Shown here one piece after another: positions 32,622-45,114 of a stretch of 64,000 nt of DNA. Below the pieces are notes generated by a model. The model saw only the letters and a list, made by a program, of their open reading frames with translations. It searched no databases and was not told where the DNA came from. A program made the position numbers and the translations under genes. Every line of letters begins with the position of its first letter. The first letter of the stretch is position 1. Source of the DNA: Nicotiana tabacum (lineage: Eukaryota > Streptophyta > Magnoliopsida > Solanales > Solanaceae); the NCBI RefSeq assembly GCF_000715075.1, contig NC_134082.1, positions 213,020,948-213,084,947 of the forward strand, given 5' to 3'.

Positions 32622-35600
32622 TTAATCAATTTCACCTTCCTCAGGCTCAACATCCTTAGGATCACTTGGGAGAGTAGCGGGCTCACATTCTTCCTCATCA
32701 TCATCCATCTTCATGTACAACCCAAGTTGCTCCAGAGCATTACTGCCTCCAAATTTGAAGCCGCCTAGCCCATCCTGGGAATGATCTGGACTGGTCTCAT
32801 CTACCGAGCTAGGTAATTGCTCGGGTGGGACAGCAGTCAGCATCTCCAAATCCTCAAGAAACTTTGAATTCTCATTAATCTCTACAGTCTTTTCCATCTG
32901 CACGAAGCAATGGAAGTTTCATGTGATTCATTAGCTGAAGTGCGTCCAACGTTAAGCACGAGACCTTCTACAACATGTTCTACTCACCTGGAGTAATGCC
33001 TGTCTTGCTGCTTCTCTATCGAGCTCTCTCCTCCTCTTAGCCTCAGCTGCAGCTTCTGCTTCTGCACGTCTTTGAGCTTCTTCAGCAGCTTTGGCTTCTG
33101 CTTGCAACTTAGCTTTCTCTGATCATGGAAATTAACTTTATAAGGCTACCAATTCACATGCAAAGAATTTCCTCCATCTTTTTAGATATCGGGATTGTGA
33201 GAGGGCTACCTTTCCTCCTCCGCATCTCAAGTTCCTCCCTTTCACGACGAAGTTTCTCTGGATCGCCCTTCTCGACCTTTATAGCAAATTACAGGATGGA
33301 ATGACAAGCTGGTCAAAATATTAAGGCAAAAGCAGTAGCAAGTCCTATAACAAGCAGATATACTCACCTCAACAAGTGTCTTCTCTCGAGCTTTTAAAAT
33401 TGTATCTGCAAATCTGTTCTTCAGGAGAGCAGCTCTATAGAGCTTTTCAGGGGAGACCCTCCTGTCTGGCACACTCTCCCCTAAAATGTTAATAGCACAA
33501 TGGATGAACCCACAAAACAAAAAAGGCAAAGGAATTAGACCAACTTTTGACTTCTCAAACTCACCGTCTTGATATGCTTCTGACTCAACAGATATTGGCA
33601 TTTGCTGAGAACTTTGTTCCAGCTGGTCCATGCCACTGATAGACTCTGGAGATTAAAACACGGATTGAAATAGCAACATCTACCAAGTCAAGGGATAGAA
33701 AAACATAAGACAATAACCTGACTACAGGAACTATGACCACATGACAGAGCTGAAATAATTCAACAACATAACCTCAATACACCCTCTTGCACCAGTGAAA
33801 ATCAAAACCTACAGAGCTCTCCCCCTCGCCCCCCCCCCCCACCCCACCCCTAAAAAAAACCTTCCTCCTTATCCCTGAGGTTTGATCTCTTAGCACACTC
33901 CCTTTCAATTCTATACATGCTCTATTCAGGACACTCCTAACAACAACGAAGCACAAAGCTTTAGGAGACAATAAGATCCCTTAAACCCATTCCACAAAAC
34001 TACTAGTCGCCGCCCTTCATAAACCTTGTAGGTATTCTGCAGATATATCCACTTCCTAAATATCAGATAAGTGCTCAGTTTCAAATACAGGATTAACCAA
34101 CAAAAACTATTAGCCGCCAGCACCTTGTAGGTATTCTGCAGATGTATCCACTTACTAGATTTCAGTTTCAACTACTGGATAACCATCAACAAGATCCTCT
34201 GCTATATAAAACAGAAAAGAACTACTTATCCAAAAAATAAAAAATCAGAAAGAAGCTCACGATCTCCATCAGCTAAACTACTGCCAGCTTCCTTCCCATC
34301 TACCTTTGCTGGCGAACTGTGATTCTGTGGCCAAACACCAGAGCAAAAAGTCGTATTAGGTTTCCAATTACTCTAAAAGCAGGTCCGATGACAATAATCA
34401 TCATGAGGGTTCAAGTAGAAACTACAATGAGCTCTCTTCACCTGCTCAGCATGATCAGATGTTCTTTGAGCTTCAGACTCATCATCAGAAGAGCTACTAG
34501 AATCTGAATCTGGATGGAAGGAAGATGCAGGAACTAGAGTTAAGAAAGCATTGGGAATTCTTACAACGAAAGCTTTTCCTACTAAATCAGCAGATACAAG
34601 TTGCTTTTATATGGAGAAATAACGCTAAAGTACACTTCTATGGATGAACATGAATTTGTAACACCAATTAAGTATTTAAGTTTCTTTTCCAGCAAATATG
34701 GAGGTCTGCAGAAGCCGAACATGCGCGCAAATGATGCTGGAATGAATTTTCATTTTTTCCAAAAAAGTTGCATTGTCAAAGAAGCTTGAATATGAATGAA
34801 ATAAAAGAAGAATAAACTCTATTCAAGCGACACAAGCAAACAATGATCAAGTCTTGATAAAAAAGAACCATTGGGCAAGAGAAGTACAAAACAAAATAGT
34901 AGCATAGCACAAACTTCAAAAAAGAAATAACTAAAGCTTACAACATAGAGGAACATAAAATTAAGGTAACTTCAAACTCAAACGTAAAGAAAATTCTATG
35001 AGTTTCTTGAATGAAGTAAATGTGGGGCCACAAGCACCCCATTTTTTTAGCAATTATGCAACATTACCAGCCAGGATCATCACTTATATGGCAAAACACT
35101 TGACTGGAAATTGATGAGTATCCAAAAGAGGGATAAAACAGCAAGTAATCAGTGTTTTGATTGACTATCATGGAGAGGAGTACTTGAGAAGGTTATGATA
35201 TGACTATGACAAGCTTGACTTAAAAGATTTCTCCAAAAGTATTAACAATACAGCAACTTATGAGAATCCTCACTATGTAGTGCAGTGAAGAACCTGTAAA
35301 GAGGATATAAGATCAAACAATAGAAAATCTAATACTCCTATAAAACATTTTAAGTTATTAAAAATAACATTCGGAATATAAAGTATTCATCAAGCAAAAA
35401 CAATTCAGAGTGTTAAAGATTTCCAGGTAATAAAAATTTAAGGAAAAAAGAAAAAGCACATCCCACAAGATGGTAAAACTAGTCTTATGACTAAAAGGCT
35501 TTTAATTTCATCTTGCTGGCCCTAGAAGATAAGACGGGGAAGATTTGAGATGATTGAACATGTAGGATGCACTATAAGAACGAACCAGCACAAATAAGAT

Positions 35601-37211
35601 GAAGAGTATAGATGACTAATCAGAATTACCATTGGGACCCCCTGTATTTATACATTCATCTCTTTTCAGATCTGTATCTTTTTCAATGTCAACTGAAGGA
35701 TAACTAGAGACAGGAGGCTCATTTCCACCAATATCAACCTCCTCATCAACATGGTCATTACCTGTACATTTCCAGTACTTAGAAGGAAAATCTTTGAAGT
35801 TTGAAATCTAACACCAAACCATATACAGCGTGGATGAAATCAAACAGAAAGAGTAAGAACCTCCGTCTACGTGCATGGATGAATTACTAAGCCCCAATTC
35901 ATTTGGCAGCTGAAAAAACAAATAAGAGGGCACAATAATTCATTAACATCAACCACCCGGGGACAGCCTAATTCTACTTTGTATTTGAAGATGTATTCTT
36001 TGATTCTAAACTACCTCTATCTCACAAGGTTCAGCTTTTGCATTGCCTTTTTGTTTCTCTTGCAAAAACTTATCTAGAAGCTCCCGTAACGTGAACAAAG
36101 TATCATGGGGAAGAACATCAATGTCAATCTCAATCTCATCATCTCCAGCTGCTGTTCCATTTGAACTTTGTTCCTTCAAAAACTCAATGATGTTGTCTGG
36201 TAGATCACCAAGTGAAGCTTCTAGTTCACTGCTTAGTTTATGTTTCTCTTCATCAGTCATCTTGCATTTAGGAGGTTCTGGCATAATTACATGCTGCATT
36301 GGAGAAAGTCTCCTCTTCTTTGAAGCAGTTTCATTTTCTTCATGTAAACCGGATTTTTCTTCCACTGATCCAGCATGGTTAACAGGTAGCTTTTTCTCAA
36401 TTGTTTTCCATCTTAGTTCAAAAAACTTGCTCATTGTATCAGCCATGATATGGACAATATTACCAGGGGGGTTATAGATCATTGCATTGGAGAATGTCAG
36501 TCTCACATCAGCAAGAAATTCCAGTGGACTCAAGTACGCACCTGAAGTAAGCCTCTTCTTTATTGTCCCCAAATCCATTGGATGTTTAATCACAGTGAAA
36601 TAGTCGGGTATTTTTAACTTAACTATGTCAACAGGTTCATTAAACACGGGACCATGCTGATGCGACATTAACTTTTTCAACAAGTTCTCACACTGTTTCA
36701 TCAATGTTGCTTTTGAAGTGGCTGGTGCTGAAGCAGATTTAAACCTGCCAGATGTCTCCCTGTTCAGGGCCGACGCCTTCTGACCAAGAAGGTTTGACTT
36801 TTTCGCGGGCCCAGTTCCTGCAGATTTCTTCTTGCTTGCTAAAGGAGGCCCTTTGTGTGCATTGCTACAGCTAACAATATCACTAGAAGATGAAACTGCA
36901 ACTGCACTTGTCCTATAAAACTCAACTTTCTTCTGCAGAATTCTTATTTGGTCAAGATCAGATCTCAACTGCAGAACCAAGTTTTTCCTCTCAGATGCTG
37001 ACAGCTTGGATAACGGGATAACTTGGATTGGCACAGCAAAACCATCATGTGAAGAAGAATTTGTATTTATCCATCTCTGCTGAGGAGCAAAAGAATGTCC
37101 TGAAACAGCAATTCCAGCATCGAATCTACATGAACTGCCAGAGCCTTCTGATTCGTAATTAGTGGCAAATGCAACAGAACCACCTCCACGCAACTTATCT
37201 TTCTTTGCCAT
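32622..37211 (-). CDS. GTE: GTE/BET-type bromodomain-NET transcription regulator
   Basis: Ten coding exons on the minus strand: 37211-36015, 35909-35861, 35761-35630, 34509-34442, 34324-34261, 33645-33565, 33480-33368, 33276-33210, 33118-32988, 32897-32622; GT-AG throughout and phases close to give 725 residues. A bromodomain spans about 165-275 ([11 protein letters not shown] at 211-221; IYNPP at 245-249 with N247 as the acetyl-lysine-binding Asn). A NET domain follows at about 316-388, then an acidic/Ser-rich linker and a charged, Ala/Glu/Arg-rich coiled coil encoded by exons 8-9. This order is that of the plant GTE8/GTE9/GTE10/GTE12 group, nuclear readers of acetylated histones. Start: ATG at 37211, directly preceded by an in-frame TGA and 5 nt after a probable splice acceptor (CTTTCTACAG), so a 5' UTR intron is likely. 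Confidence 0.93.
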
Positions 37212-37216
37212 TCAGA

Positions 37217-38157
37217 CTGTAGAAAGAAGATTTTCCCCAACCTATCACAAAGGAAGAGATGTTCTCAGAAGGTCAATCCTGAAACCATCCATAAAAACCA
37301 AAGGAGTTACATTGGCAGAAAGTCCTAGATTATATTACAGAAGCATGATACAAAGAGCTCTAAGTGTAGAATATAGCTGTTACAACAGTTCAGAATAAAG
37401 TTTAATCAGACGTTTTCAACTTTACATTTAACTATTTAAGTCAGTTAATAAGTTTCCTCTTTTCTCTTATAACCTCATAGCTAGCTGTCCCATCTGAAAT
37501 CAGTATGCTGCGAGGTAGTTACAAGCTCCATCACCTTTAATCCTTTTTTTTTTGCAATGTGTTACATGAATGAATGAATTGAGCACATTTTCGTATTATT
37601 TTCTCCCCTCTCTCCTCAGTTTCTTCAATTCTGTTTTCAATTTCATTTTTTCTCTTGTATTTTATTTGATCTTTCAGCTCGCACCAGCATCCTTCTGGAG
37701 CTTCTGAATATCAACCAGGGCGGACAACTAGGAATTCAAAGGAATTGATGGAATGACAAGGCTTAAATCAGAATTTCAAGCTTTTGTGAACGAGAGCGAC
37801 AAAAGGTTCAAGCTGCTGTGAACTGCTCACTCTCATTTTGTTGCCAGTCCTCTCTTTCTACTGTGCTGGTTAAGGACAATTTGGAATCAATCGGAAGAAA
37901 GAAGAGAGTTATTGCAGGACGGAGACTATGCTTATTTGGATAGACGCTAATGGGCTTGCTGAAAACTCTCATCCTGCTCTGATAATAGTTATTCAAGGAA
38001 CTCTGATGACATATAAGCAACAATCCTTGTGGGTGGAAATACAAGGCCGATTCTCTACGACCAACTCCAAAGATCACACCTAGATATAGAAGATGGTCTT
38101 CCCACTGCTTCAAAATGTGCAAAAGGGCGAGAGAACAAGGAAATATAACCTACTTAC
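37217..38157. other. Region upstream of GTE, probably 5' UTR intron
   Basis: Begins (minus strand) with the acceptor next to the GTE start. Contains no recognised repeat. One 104-residue minus ORF (38122-37808) has no recognisable domain and is not called a gene. Confidence 0.4.
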
Positions 38158-38206
38158 CACTTTCAGCTTTTTCCTTACGAAGGAGCTCTTGTGGATCAAG
38201 GTACGA
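38158..38206 (-). other. Exon-like 49-bp segment
   Basis: On the minus strand a possible acceptor (TTGAATAAG) is followed by an open stretch reading SYLDPQELLRKEKAES and a strong donor (GTAAGTAGG, from 38157 downward). Its composition looks like coding sequence but I cannot identify the protein. It cannot join GTE in frame, because the GTE exon starts with a stop. It could be a 5' UTR exon or a remnant of another gene cut off by the LINE at 38246. Confidence 0.35.
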
Positions 38207-38245
38207 CTTATTCAAGGTTAAGAAGTAATCTCCTTTATAGACAGT

Positions 38246-39837
38246 CTCTCATTTGCTCTTTGCGGATGACACCCTGGTTTTCTGTGATGCCGATATGGAT
38301 CAGTTGACCTACATGAAGCAGGTCTTGCAGTGGTTTAAGATAGTATCACGACTCAAAATCAACCTCGGCAAGTGAGAGATTTTCCCGATGGGTGAGGTTG
38401 CTAACATTGATGCTTTATCTTATGTTCTCAGATGTAAGGTGGGTTCCCTTCCCATTACTTACCTGGGTCTCTCATTGGGCGCTTCGCATAAGGATACTAC
38501 GATTTGGAATCCAGTGCTTGAAAGGGTTGAAAAAAGATTAGCAGGCTGGCAGAAACGGTACTTGTCAAAAGGCGGTAAGGAAATGCTTATTAAAAGCACT
38601 TTATCGAGTATGCCCACCTATTACTTGTCCCTGTTGCAAGCTCATGTGAGCATCACAGAAAAACTGGAGCGGCTTCAAAGGAATTTTCTTTCGAATGCGG
38701 CGGATGGAACTAGAAAGTTTCATCTAGTGAATTGGCAGACAGTCACTTCCCCAAAGAAGTGGGGTAGACTTGGAGTAAAAGATCTTAGGGTATTCAACAA
38801 AACTTTGTTGGGGAAGTGGTGGTGGAGATTCGGGGTAGAAGAGCATGCTCTATGGAGGGAGGTCATAGTAGAAAAGTACGATTCCACTGGAGGGGGTTGG
38901 AGGACCAAGGCAATCACAGCACCTTTCGGGTGTCGCATGTGGAGGAACATCATGAAGAATTGGAAAGCCTTCAGGGGCAACATCACTTACAGGGTGGGAG
39001 ATGGAAGGAGAATCAGCTTTTGGAATCATAGGTGGTGTGGAGAGGATACTCTGAATGTCTCCTTCCCCACGTCTTCAGAGTTCCAAACCAGAAGGAATTG
39101 ATGGTCCAACAGATTCGTAAGGAGCATGAAGGGGGGTTAGTATGAGACCTCTCATTTAGAAGGAACATGCAAGATTGGGAGATTGCGGAGCTCCAAGATT
39201 TGTTGACACTGCTATATAGGCAAGACAGGCCCCAGCCATCTTGTGATTCTTGGAGAAGGGGTTTGCGTGGCGATGGTTTGTTCACCGTAAAGTCCTTTTA
39301 CCAGAGTATGTTGGTGAGAAAGGAGGCCACTTTTCTATACTGCTCAATCTGGATTCCTAAGGCGCCCACGAAGGTGTGCTTTTTTGCATGGCTAGCGGCG
39401 AGGAAAGTGATTTTGACTGCTGAAAATCTGCGAAAGAGAGGAATTACACTTGTTAGTTGGTGCTAGGGGACCTGGAAACAGCCTTCCTACCCTTCGGGGT
39501 AGGGGTAAGGTCTGCGTACATATTACCCTCCCCAGACCCCACTTGTGGGATTATACTGGGTCGTTGTTGTTGTTGTTGTTGTAGTTGGTGCTAGGGGAAG
39601 AAGTTGATCATCTTTTGTTGCATTGTCCTGTGTCCTCGTCTTTGTAGAGGGTAATCCTGAATCTTTTTGGTGTTCAATGGGTGATGTCAAGCACTGTAAA
39701 GGAAATGTTATACAGCTGGGCCGGTTTACGTAGAAGAAGAAAGCAAAAAGCGTGGAAGTTCACCCTGTTAGCTCTCATGTGGATAGTTTTGGGGGAGAGA
39801 AATAGGAGAGCTTTTGAGGGGGATTGAGTCTCCTTTT
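38246..39837 (+). pseudogene. L1-type LINE reverse transcriptase C-terminus and zf-RVT, broken
   Basis: Reads LLFADDTLVF (catalytic box near 38262), a stop at about 38375, then an open stretch 38388-39101 containing the LGLSLGA and GWQKRYLSKGGKEMLIKS segments typical of plant L1 elements. A zinc-binding zf-RVT region continues in other frames (39167-39466; PTKVCFFAWLAARKVILTAE), split by the SINE, with CPVSSSL-like sequence after it. Lacks the endonuclease and most of the polymerase; inactive. Confidence 0.85.
39471..39581 (+). mobile_element. TS-SINE fragment nested in the L1 LINE
   Basis: Shared 3' module (GGGGTAGGGGTAAGGTCTGC, CCCAGACCCCACTTGTGG) plus TTG repeats. The perfect 17-bp target duplication TAGTTGGTGCTAGGGGA lies on both sides (39454-39470, 39582-39598). 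The sister LINE copy lacks the insertion at the same place (about 42938-42966), giving an empty-site control. Confidence 0.92.
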
Positions 39838-40239
39838 TCACATCTTAAGAATAGTCTTTCATCTTTGATCGCTTTTCGGTGCACTCATATAGCCCCTACT
39901 TGTATAGAAGATTGGGCGTCTTTTGTAGAGAATCATGTTCTGATGTAAATTCTCTACTTTTTGGTATACTTCCTGTATACGGGAGTTCTCTCCCTTTTGA
40001 TTAATATAATTTACCTTATCAAAAAAAAAGACAGTAAATACTTAATGGATAAGTATGATGCTCATTAGGAATATGATATCACTTGTTTCTCAAATGATGA
40101 TGTTTAGGAATAAAAATTAGAAATTTAGTATAAGAAGATCGGTCCCATGCTGAATTAGAAATTTGCAGCAAATATATGCAATCCTCGCTAAAAGTCGTGC
40201 CTTAATTGTGCCTTTGCAATAAAACCCCAACAAACACTT

Positions 40240-41560
40240 GTTGCTTTTCTAAGTTGATTCACTTTTGATAACACTAGCTATAAAGGGGATGAAAGTCTCA
40301 AGAATCTGATTAAAGCATCACGTGAGGGAGCTATACCTGAGACCTCCTTCCAGAATAGGTTAGTTTGGTACGACAGTAAGTTATTCAACACATGATTCAT
40401 TAGAAGGGATCCATGTCTCCTAGCCATTCATAAGAGACAGAGCAGCATTTATTGGCCTTCATTATTCGAGGACGGCAGAAAGCAGGTTATAAGTGTGTGA
40501 TACTTGCCAAAAGTGTAAAGTAGAGAATGTAGCATATCTATGTTACTACAAAACCCTGCCTATTCTTGAGAGGGCACTTGAATATGCAGTTATGAATTTT
40601 ATAATGGGGCGGCCAAGTAAGAGGGTAAGATCATCTCTGTGATTGTAGATTGTTATAGCAATATATGTTCATATTTTCTCATTGACATACTCTTCTCCGT
40701 TGTCCAAGTGGCTAGAATATTCTCAGATAATAAACAGCATGGACTACTTACAAGCAGATTCTCTACCAACGAGATCTTCTAAAACCTTTTTTCAGATGGA
40801 ACTTTTTTCAGGAATACAGGTCAGATTACAACTTAGCTTAGTCAACCCTCCACAAATAGATGGAAAGCCCAAGCAACTCAACGGCTTCCTAAAGACCTAC
40901 TGAGATGTGTGAATAGACACAAATCCAGTTGGATCATGGATGTCCTACACATAATATTTGTAGAATAAGAAATAACCCCTCAGCTCCGGGGATGACACCA
41001 TTACAGACAATTACAAGCTTTACAGATATAGTAGGCAATTGACTGCCAAGTCCTACCGACCGACCTCACTAAAACCCAAAATGGAATGAAACTTCAAGCT
41101 GACCAAAGGAGTTCCTAAGGAAGAAGCTGAAGTGGGTGATTGACAACCATGGCTATTAGAAGGACCCTTAAGCTATACCAAAGTACTACTGGCGAAAAAC
41201 GAGGGACATATGGTCTTTCACGCGTCAAAAATTAAAAAAGAGATTGAAGATCACATTGTTGCTTCAGTCGAGCTACTAGTGAGCACTTCCTTTTTAATAA
41301 GGGAGCTAACACTGTGCACTCGTAATGGACAACCATAAGTGAAACCCATAGACGTACTCAATCGAGATTGGTCACCAAGGAATATGCTGCAACAATGAAG
41401 TTTTGGTTACAAGAGATAGCTAAATTGGAGGATTTCAACTTTTTATTCCCCCATTCCCGGATTTCAAACCTTTCGGACAAGGTATAACCGAAGGAGGAGG
41501 GAAAGCAAAATGAAGGATCCAACGAAGAGCTTGAAGGATAGTACGTACCCATTGTGGCAG
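40240..41560 (+). pseudogene. Heavily decayed Ty3/gypsy integrase relic
   Basis: No long ORF, but translations show a zinc-finger-like CQKCKVEN segment (near 40505), a PILERALEYAVMNFI stretch resembling the integrase core entry, and PPQIDGKPKQLNGFLKTY (40847-40900), the decayed counterpart of the HPQTDGQ...N region. Order and spacing fit gypsy integrase. Frameshifts and stops throughout; limits approximate. Confidence 0.6.
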
Positions 41561-42185
41561 TTAAATGAAGCTTAATTTCCGAACTTCCAAATTTTGTCGT
41601 TTAGTCCCATTTAAAATTTTCCTTTTATTTTATTACCTCATTGCAAGTTGTCCCATGGAATCAGTGCGGCCCAAAGTTTAGGGCTTTGGTTTAACAGCAC
41701 CTGGGAGTTTGGTTTAATAATACTGCAAAATATATGATAGGCGCATGTCGCGAGTTCGGATCTTGTTTAGTGAACCAAGACTAGTTTTTATGTGGAGAGG
41801 CGTAGAAGGGCAAGCCTATTTTTCACCAACTTTCAAGAAAGAAACTCCATAAAAAGAAGGCACTGGTTCTAAGAAGAATAGCGAGACTAATTGGTCCAGC
41901 AGTCTCATACATTCATCAAAGTCCTCCTAAGAATTTAACGGCGATGGCCTATTATCATTGTTTCCTGGTGACCTACGTTGACTATGGTGCGGTATCCGAT
42001 ACAGATGCAGATCTAAAAGTGGAATTCTCCATCACATAAATTTTAGGATTCGGGGATATAATTAGAGTGCGGATATGGGTGTTGTGATACAACCAATAAA
42101 TGTATATTACAACATATAAAGTATATATTTCGACTAATTAAGGTTATAGAATTAAAACTAACAAAATGTAATTCTTTATACATAC
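41561..42185. other. Intergenic, nothing recognised
   Basis: AT-rich with no ORF or repeat ends that I can support. Confidence 0.45.
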
Positions 42186-43430
42186 TTAGGGGTCATTTGG
42201 TTCAAGGGATTAGGTAGGTTATTTCGATATAAATTTTGAGATTAAATTTATCCCAAGCTTAGTAGGAGGTATAGTTAAAATAAGTATTTTTTTTATACCA
42301 AAATCTCGATATAACTTATCCCATATAGAGGTGATAAATTACCTAGGTTTAAATCCTGGTTATAATCTAGATATCTGGTTTTGGAGGACCAAGGCAATCA
42401 CAACACCTTTCGGATGTGGCATGTGGAGCAGCATCAGGAAGAATTGGGAATCCTTCAGTGGCAACATCTCTTACAGGGTGGGAGGGGGGAGGAGAATCAG
42501 CTTTTGGAATCATAGGTGGTGTGGAAAGGATACTCCGAGGGTCTCGTTCCCCCACGTCTTCAGAGTTTCAAACCAGAAGGAATTGATGGTCCAACAGATT
42601 CGTAAGGAGCATGAAGGGGGTAGTATGGGACCTCTCATTTAGAAGGAACATGCAAAATTAGGAGATTGCAGAGCTCCAAGATTTATTGACACTGCTATAT
42701 GGGCAAGACAGGCCTCAGCTATCTTGTGATTCTTGGAGATGGGATTTGTGCGGCGATGGTCTGGTCACCGTAAAGTCCTTTTACCATAGTATGTTGGTGA
42801 GAGAGGATGCCTCTTTTCCATACTCCTCAATCTAGATTCCTAAGGCGCCCACGAAGGTGTGCTTTTTTGCATGGCTAAGCGGCGAGGGGAGTGATTTTGA
42901 CTGCTGAGAATCTGCGAAAGAGGGAAATTACACTTGTTAGTTGGTGCTATATGTGTAAAAGCTCAGGGGAAGAAGTTGATCATCTTTTGTTGCATTGCCC
43001 TGTATCCTCGGCTTTGTGGAGGGCGATCCTAAACCTTTTTGGTGTTCAATGGGTGATGCCAAGTAGTGTAAAGGAAATGCTATATAGCTGGGCCGGTTTC
43101 CGTAGAAGAAGAAAGCAAAAGGCGTGGAAGTTCGCCCCGTTAGCTCTCATGTGGATAGTTTGGGGGAGAGAAATAGGAGAGTTTTTGAGGGGATTGAGTC
43201 TCTTTTTTCACATCTTAAGAATAGTCTTTGTATCTTTGATCGCTTTTTGATGTACTCATATAGCCCCTATTTGTATAGAAGATTGGGCGTCTTTTGTAGA
43301 GAATCATGTTCTGATGTACATTCTCTACTTTTTGGTATACTTCTTGTATACGGGAGTTCTCTCTTTGATTAATACAATTTACCTTATCAAAAAAAAAAAT
43401 ATCCTGGTTTTGAACTAGACGATCCGCTAA
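42186..43430. mobile_element. MITE (GGGGTCATTTGGTTCAA ends) split by L1 copy 2
   Basis: The left end TTAGGGGTCATTTGGTTCAA (42186) is complementary, with a few changes, to TTTTGAACTAGACGATCCGCTAA-like sequence ending at 43430. Between them are about 185 bp of MITE interior, then the LINE. Without the LINE the element would be about 215-230 bp. Confidence 0.65.
42384..43398 (+). mobile_element. 5'-truncated L1-type LINE, copy 2
   Basis: Begins GAGGACCAAGGCAATCACAA, matching copy 1 at about 38899, and ends in poly(A) at 43390-43399. The target duplication is ATATCTGGTTTTG (42371-42383) versus ATATCCTGGTTTTG (43399-43412), one indel. Encodes only broken zf-RVT fragments (42391-42642, 42891-43250), including the CYMCKSSGEEVDHLLLHC zinc-binding segment. 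Confidence 0.88.
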
Positions 43431-44334
43431 TATTTTATTCATAAGATATCTCAAGTAATAGGAAAGCATTCTCAAACTTTATAACTACATACACATATGT
43501 GTGTGTGTGTCTGTATAGGGTCTTGCTAACATACCACATGAAGGTAGTATGTTAGCTTTGTACCCATTTTTTAAATCCCCAAAATACTCACGCCAGCACA
43601 TTAAAAACAACATAATGAGATGTGTTACATTCCCCAAATCAGGCGACTAGCCAAGTACGCATTTGTAATCTCTGGACGGCGAATCAATTTTCTTTATTCT
43701 ACCATTTCTACTCAGGGGAGCGCCTAGTGTCCACCGCCACTCTCTATTTTTCACAACCACCTTTCTCCTTCCCGCCATAACAAAGAGTGGAGAGTGGATG
43801 TTTACGGGGAGAAAAAGAGAGAGTTGGTATGAAATTTCCTCACCATAGAACCAACAGAAATTGGATGTCATCTATTTCTAAATTGTCGGCTAGAATCTCA
43901 TGCTAAAATGATCTAAACTGATCATTATCTCCAAAAATCCCGTGCTACATTGTCGGCTAGAATGTTGTTTAAAAAATTTATTGTGTTTGATTCAAGCTTT
44001 ATCAGTTTTCTCTTTATTCCTTTGGTTCGCCATGGATGATGGGAAGGGAGAGAAGAATAAAAAGGTGGGTTTAACTTTTGGTGAAAAGATAAAATAGTCC
44101 ACCCATCTAATTTCCTTAAATGCCCTCAAATACGATATGGGCACACCCATGTCGTGTCGACACCGGTGCGGCAGTAAATTTGAAGAGTTCGAGCAACATA
44201 GCTGGCAACCCCCCATTCAAGGTCAAGGTTGTTATTTACAGGGTCATGCCTAGCCTTGATCTAGAAGGAGATAGGATGGAGAGAAGAGCTCGGGTCCTCG
44301 AGATCTCACATACCGCACATTCGTTGGAGAAACT
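43431..44334. other. Intergenic with small hairpin and repeat scraps
   Basis: Contains a short TG run (43497-43510), a perfect hairpin at 43525-43556 (GCTAACATAC / GTATGTTAGC, 12-nt loop) and a scrap of the TATGTTGCTC MITE family near 44135-44205. No gene. Confidence 0.5.
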
Positions 44335-44466
44335 TCATGTCCTTCTCTCGAGATCCTATCTACATAGGAATCTTATTCTCATGTCCTTCTCTCGAGATCC
44401 TATCTACATAGAAATCTTACTCTCATGTCCTTCTCTCGAGATCCTGTCTACATTGAAATCTTACTC
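44335..44466. repeat. Minisatellite, 3 x 44 bp
   Basis: Units starting TCATGTCCTTCTCTCGAGAT begin at 44335, 44379 and 44423, with few differences. No spacers, hence an ordinary tandem repeat. The ORF across it is a by-product. Confidence 0.9.
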
Positions 44467-45114
44467 TCTTCCACACATTACCGATGGATGTTGCCACAGC
44501 CACTATCACTTTGGGTGTGATTTGAGCATATGTCTTTTTACTTTTTCTAAATCTTTCTTTATTCTCTTGGTTACTTCTGCTATGTTTTCAAATATCACTC
44601 TATCTTTTATATTATGATTGATCTTTCAGCTGTAGTTACAAAGTTTTACATATATGGTAAACACCGCAGAAAACTCAGAGAGGCAAGCTTTTCCCATTAA
44701 TTTCATGGTAAATGAAACCTAACTCGTTCATGGGAGGAACTTTATCATGTAAAATTAACATAATAGATATTCCAAAAATTGAGTAGATACCTAATCGATC
44801 TACAGAACAAGCTAATTACAGAGTGCTCACTAATTTTACAGCTTCAATTTGAACGAACTTGTTATTCCACGAAAAAGGAATCCAACAGGACAATTAGGAG
44901 TAGTTATCAAGACTCACTCGCTAATATCAATTACCTTTTGCTTAATCACCAGTTGATCCCCAGAGGCAAAGCCCAATTCCACCAAGATTATATGATTCGA
45001 TGAAATAAACCAAAATCAAACAGGAAACCCTAGAATTGTTAACCTAAGCCCTAATTTGATCTCTAGCACATGCAAGAAGAATGAAATTACGCGAGGAGTT
45101 GAATTTTTACGAAC

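Larger units (their letters stand above)
38246..40028 (+). mobile_element. 5'-truncated L1-type LINE, copy 1
   Basis: Starts inside the reverse transcriptase and ends in a poly(A) at 40021-40029. 7-bp AGACAGT repeats flank it (38239-38245, 40029-40035). The shorter copy at 42384-43398 aligns with its 3' half. A SINE interrupts it at 39471-39581. Confidence 0.85.

Noticed and set aside
33805..33860. C-rich run in the GTE intron as a G-quadruplex regulator
   Set aside because: A simple homopolymer-like stretch with no spaced G-tract pattern clear enough to support a claim.
37808..38122. 104-residue minus ORF upstream of GTE as a regulatory uORF or gene
   Set aside because: No recognisable domain, and it would lie in the presumed 5' UTR intron.
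44335..44466. CRISPR-like direct repeats
   Set aside because: Units are contiguous with no spacers, and the genome is a plant's; an ordinary minisatellite.
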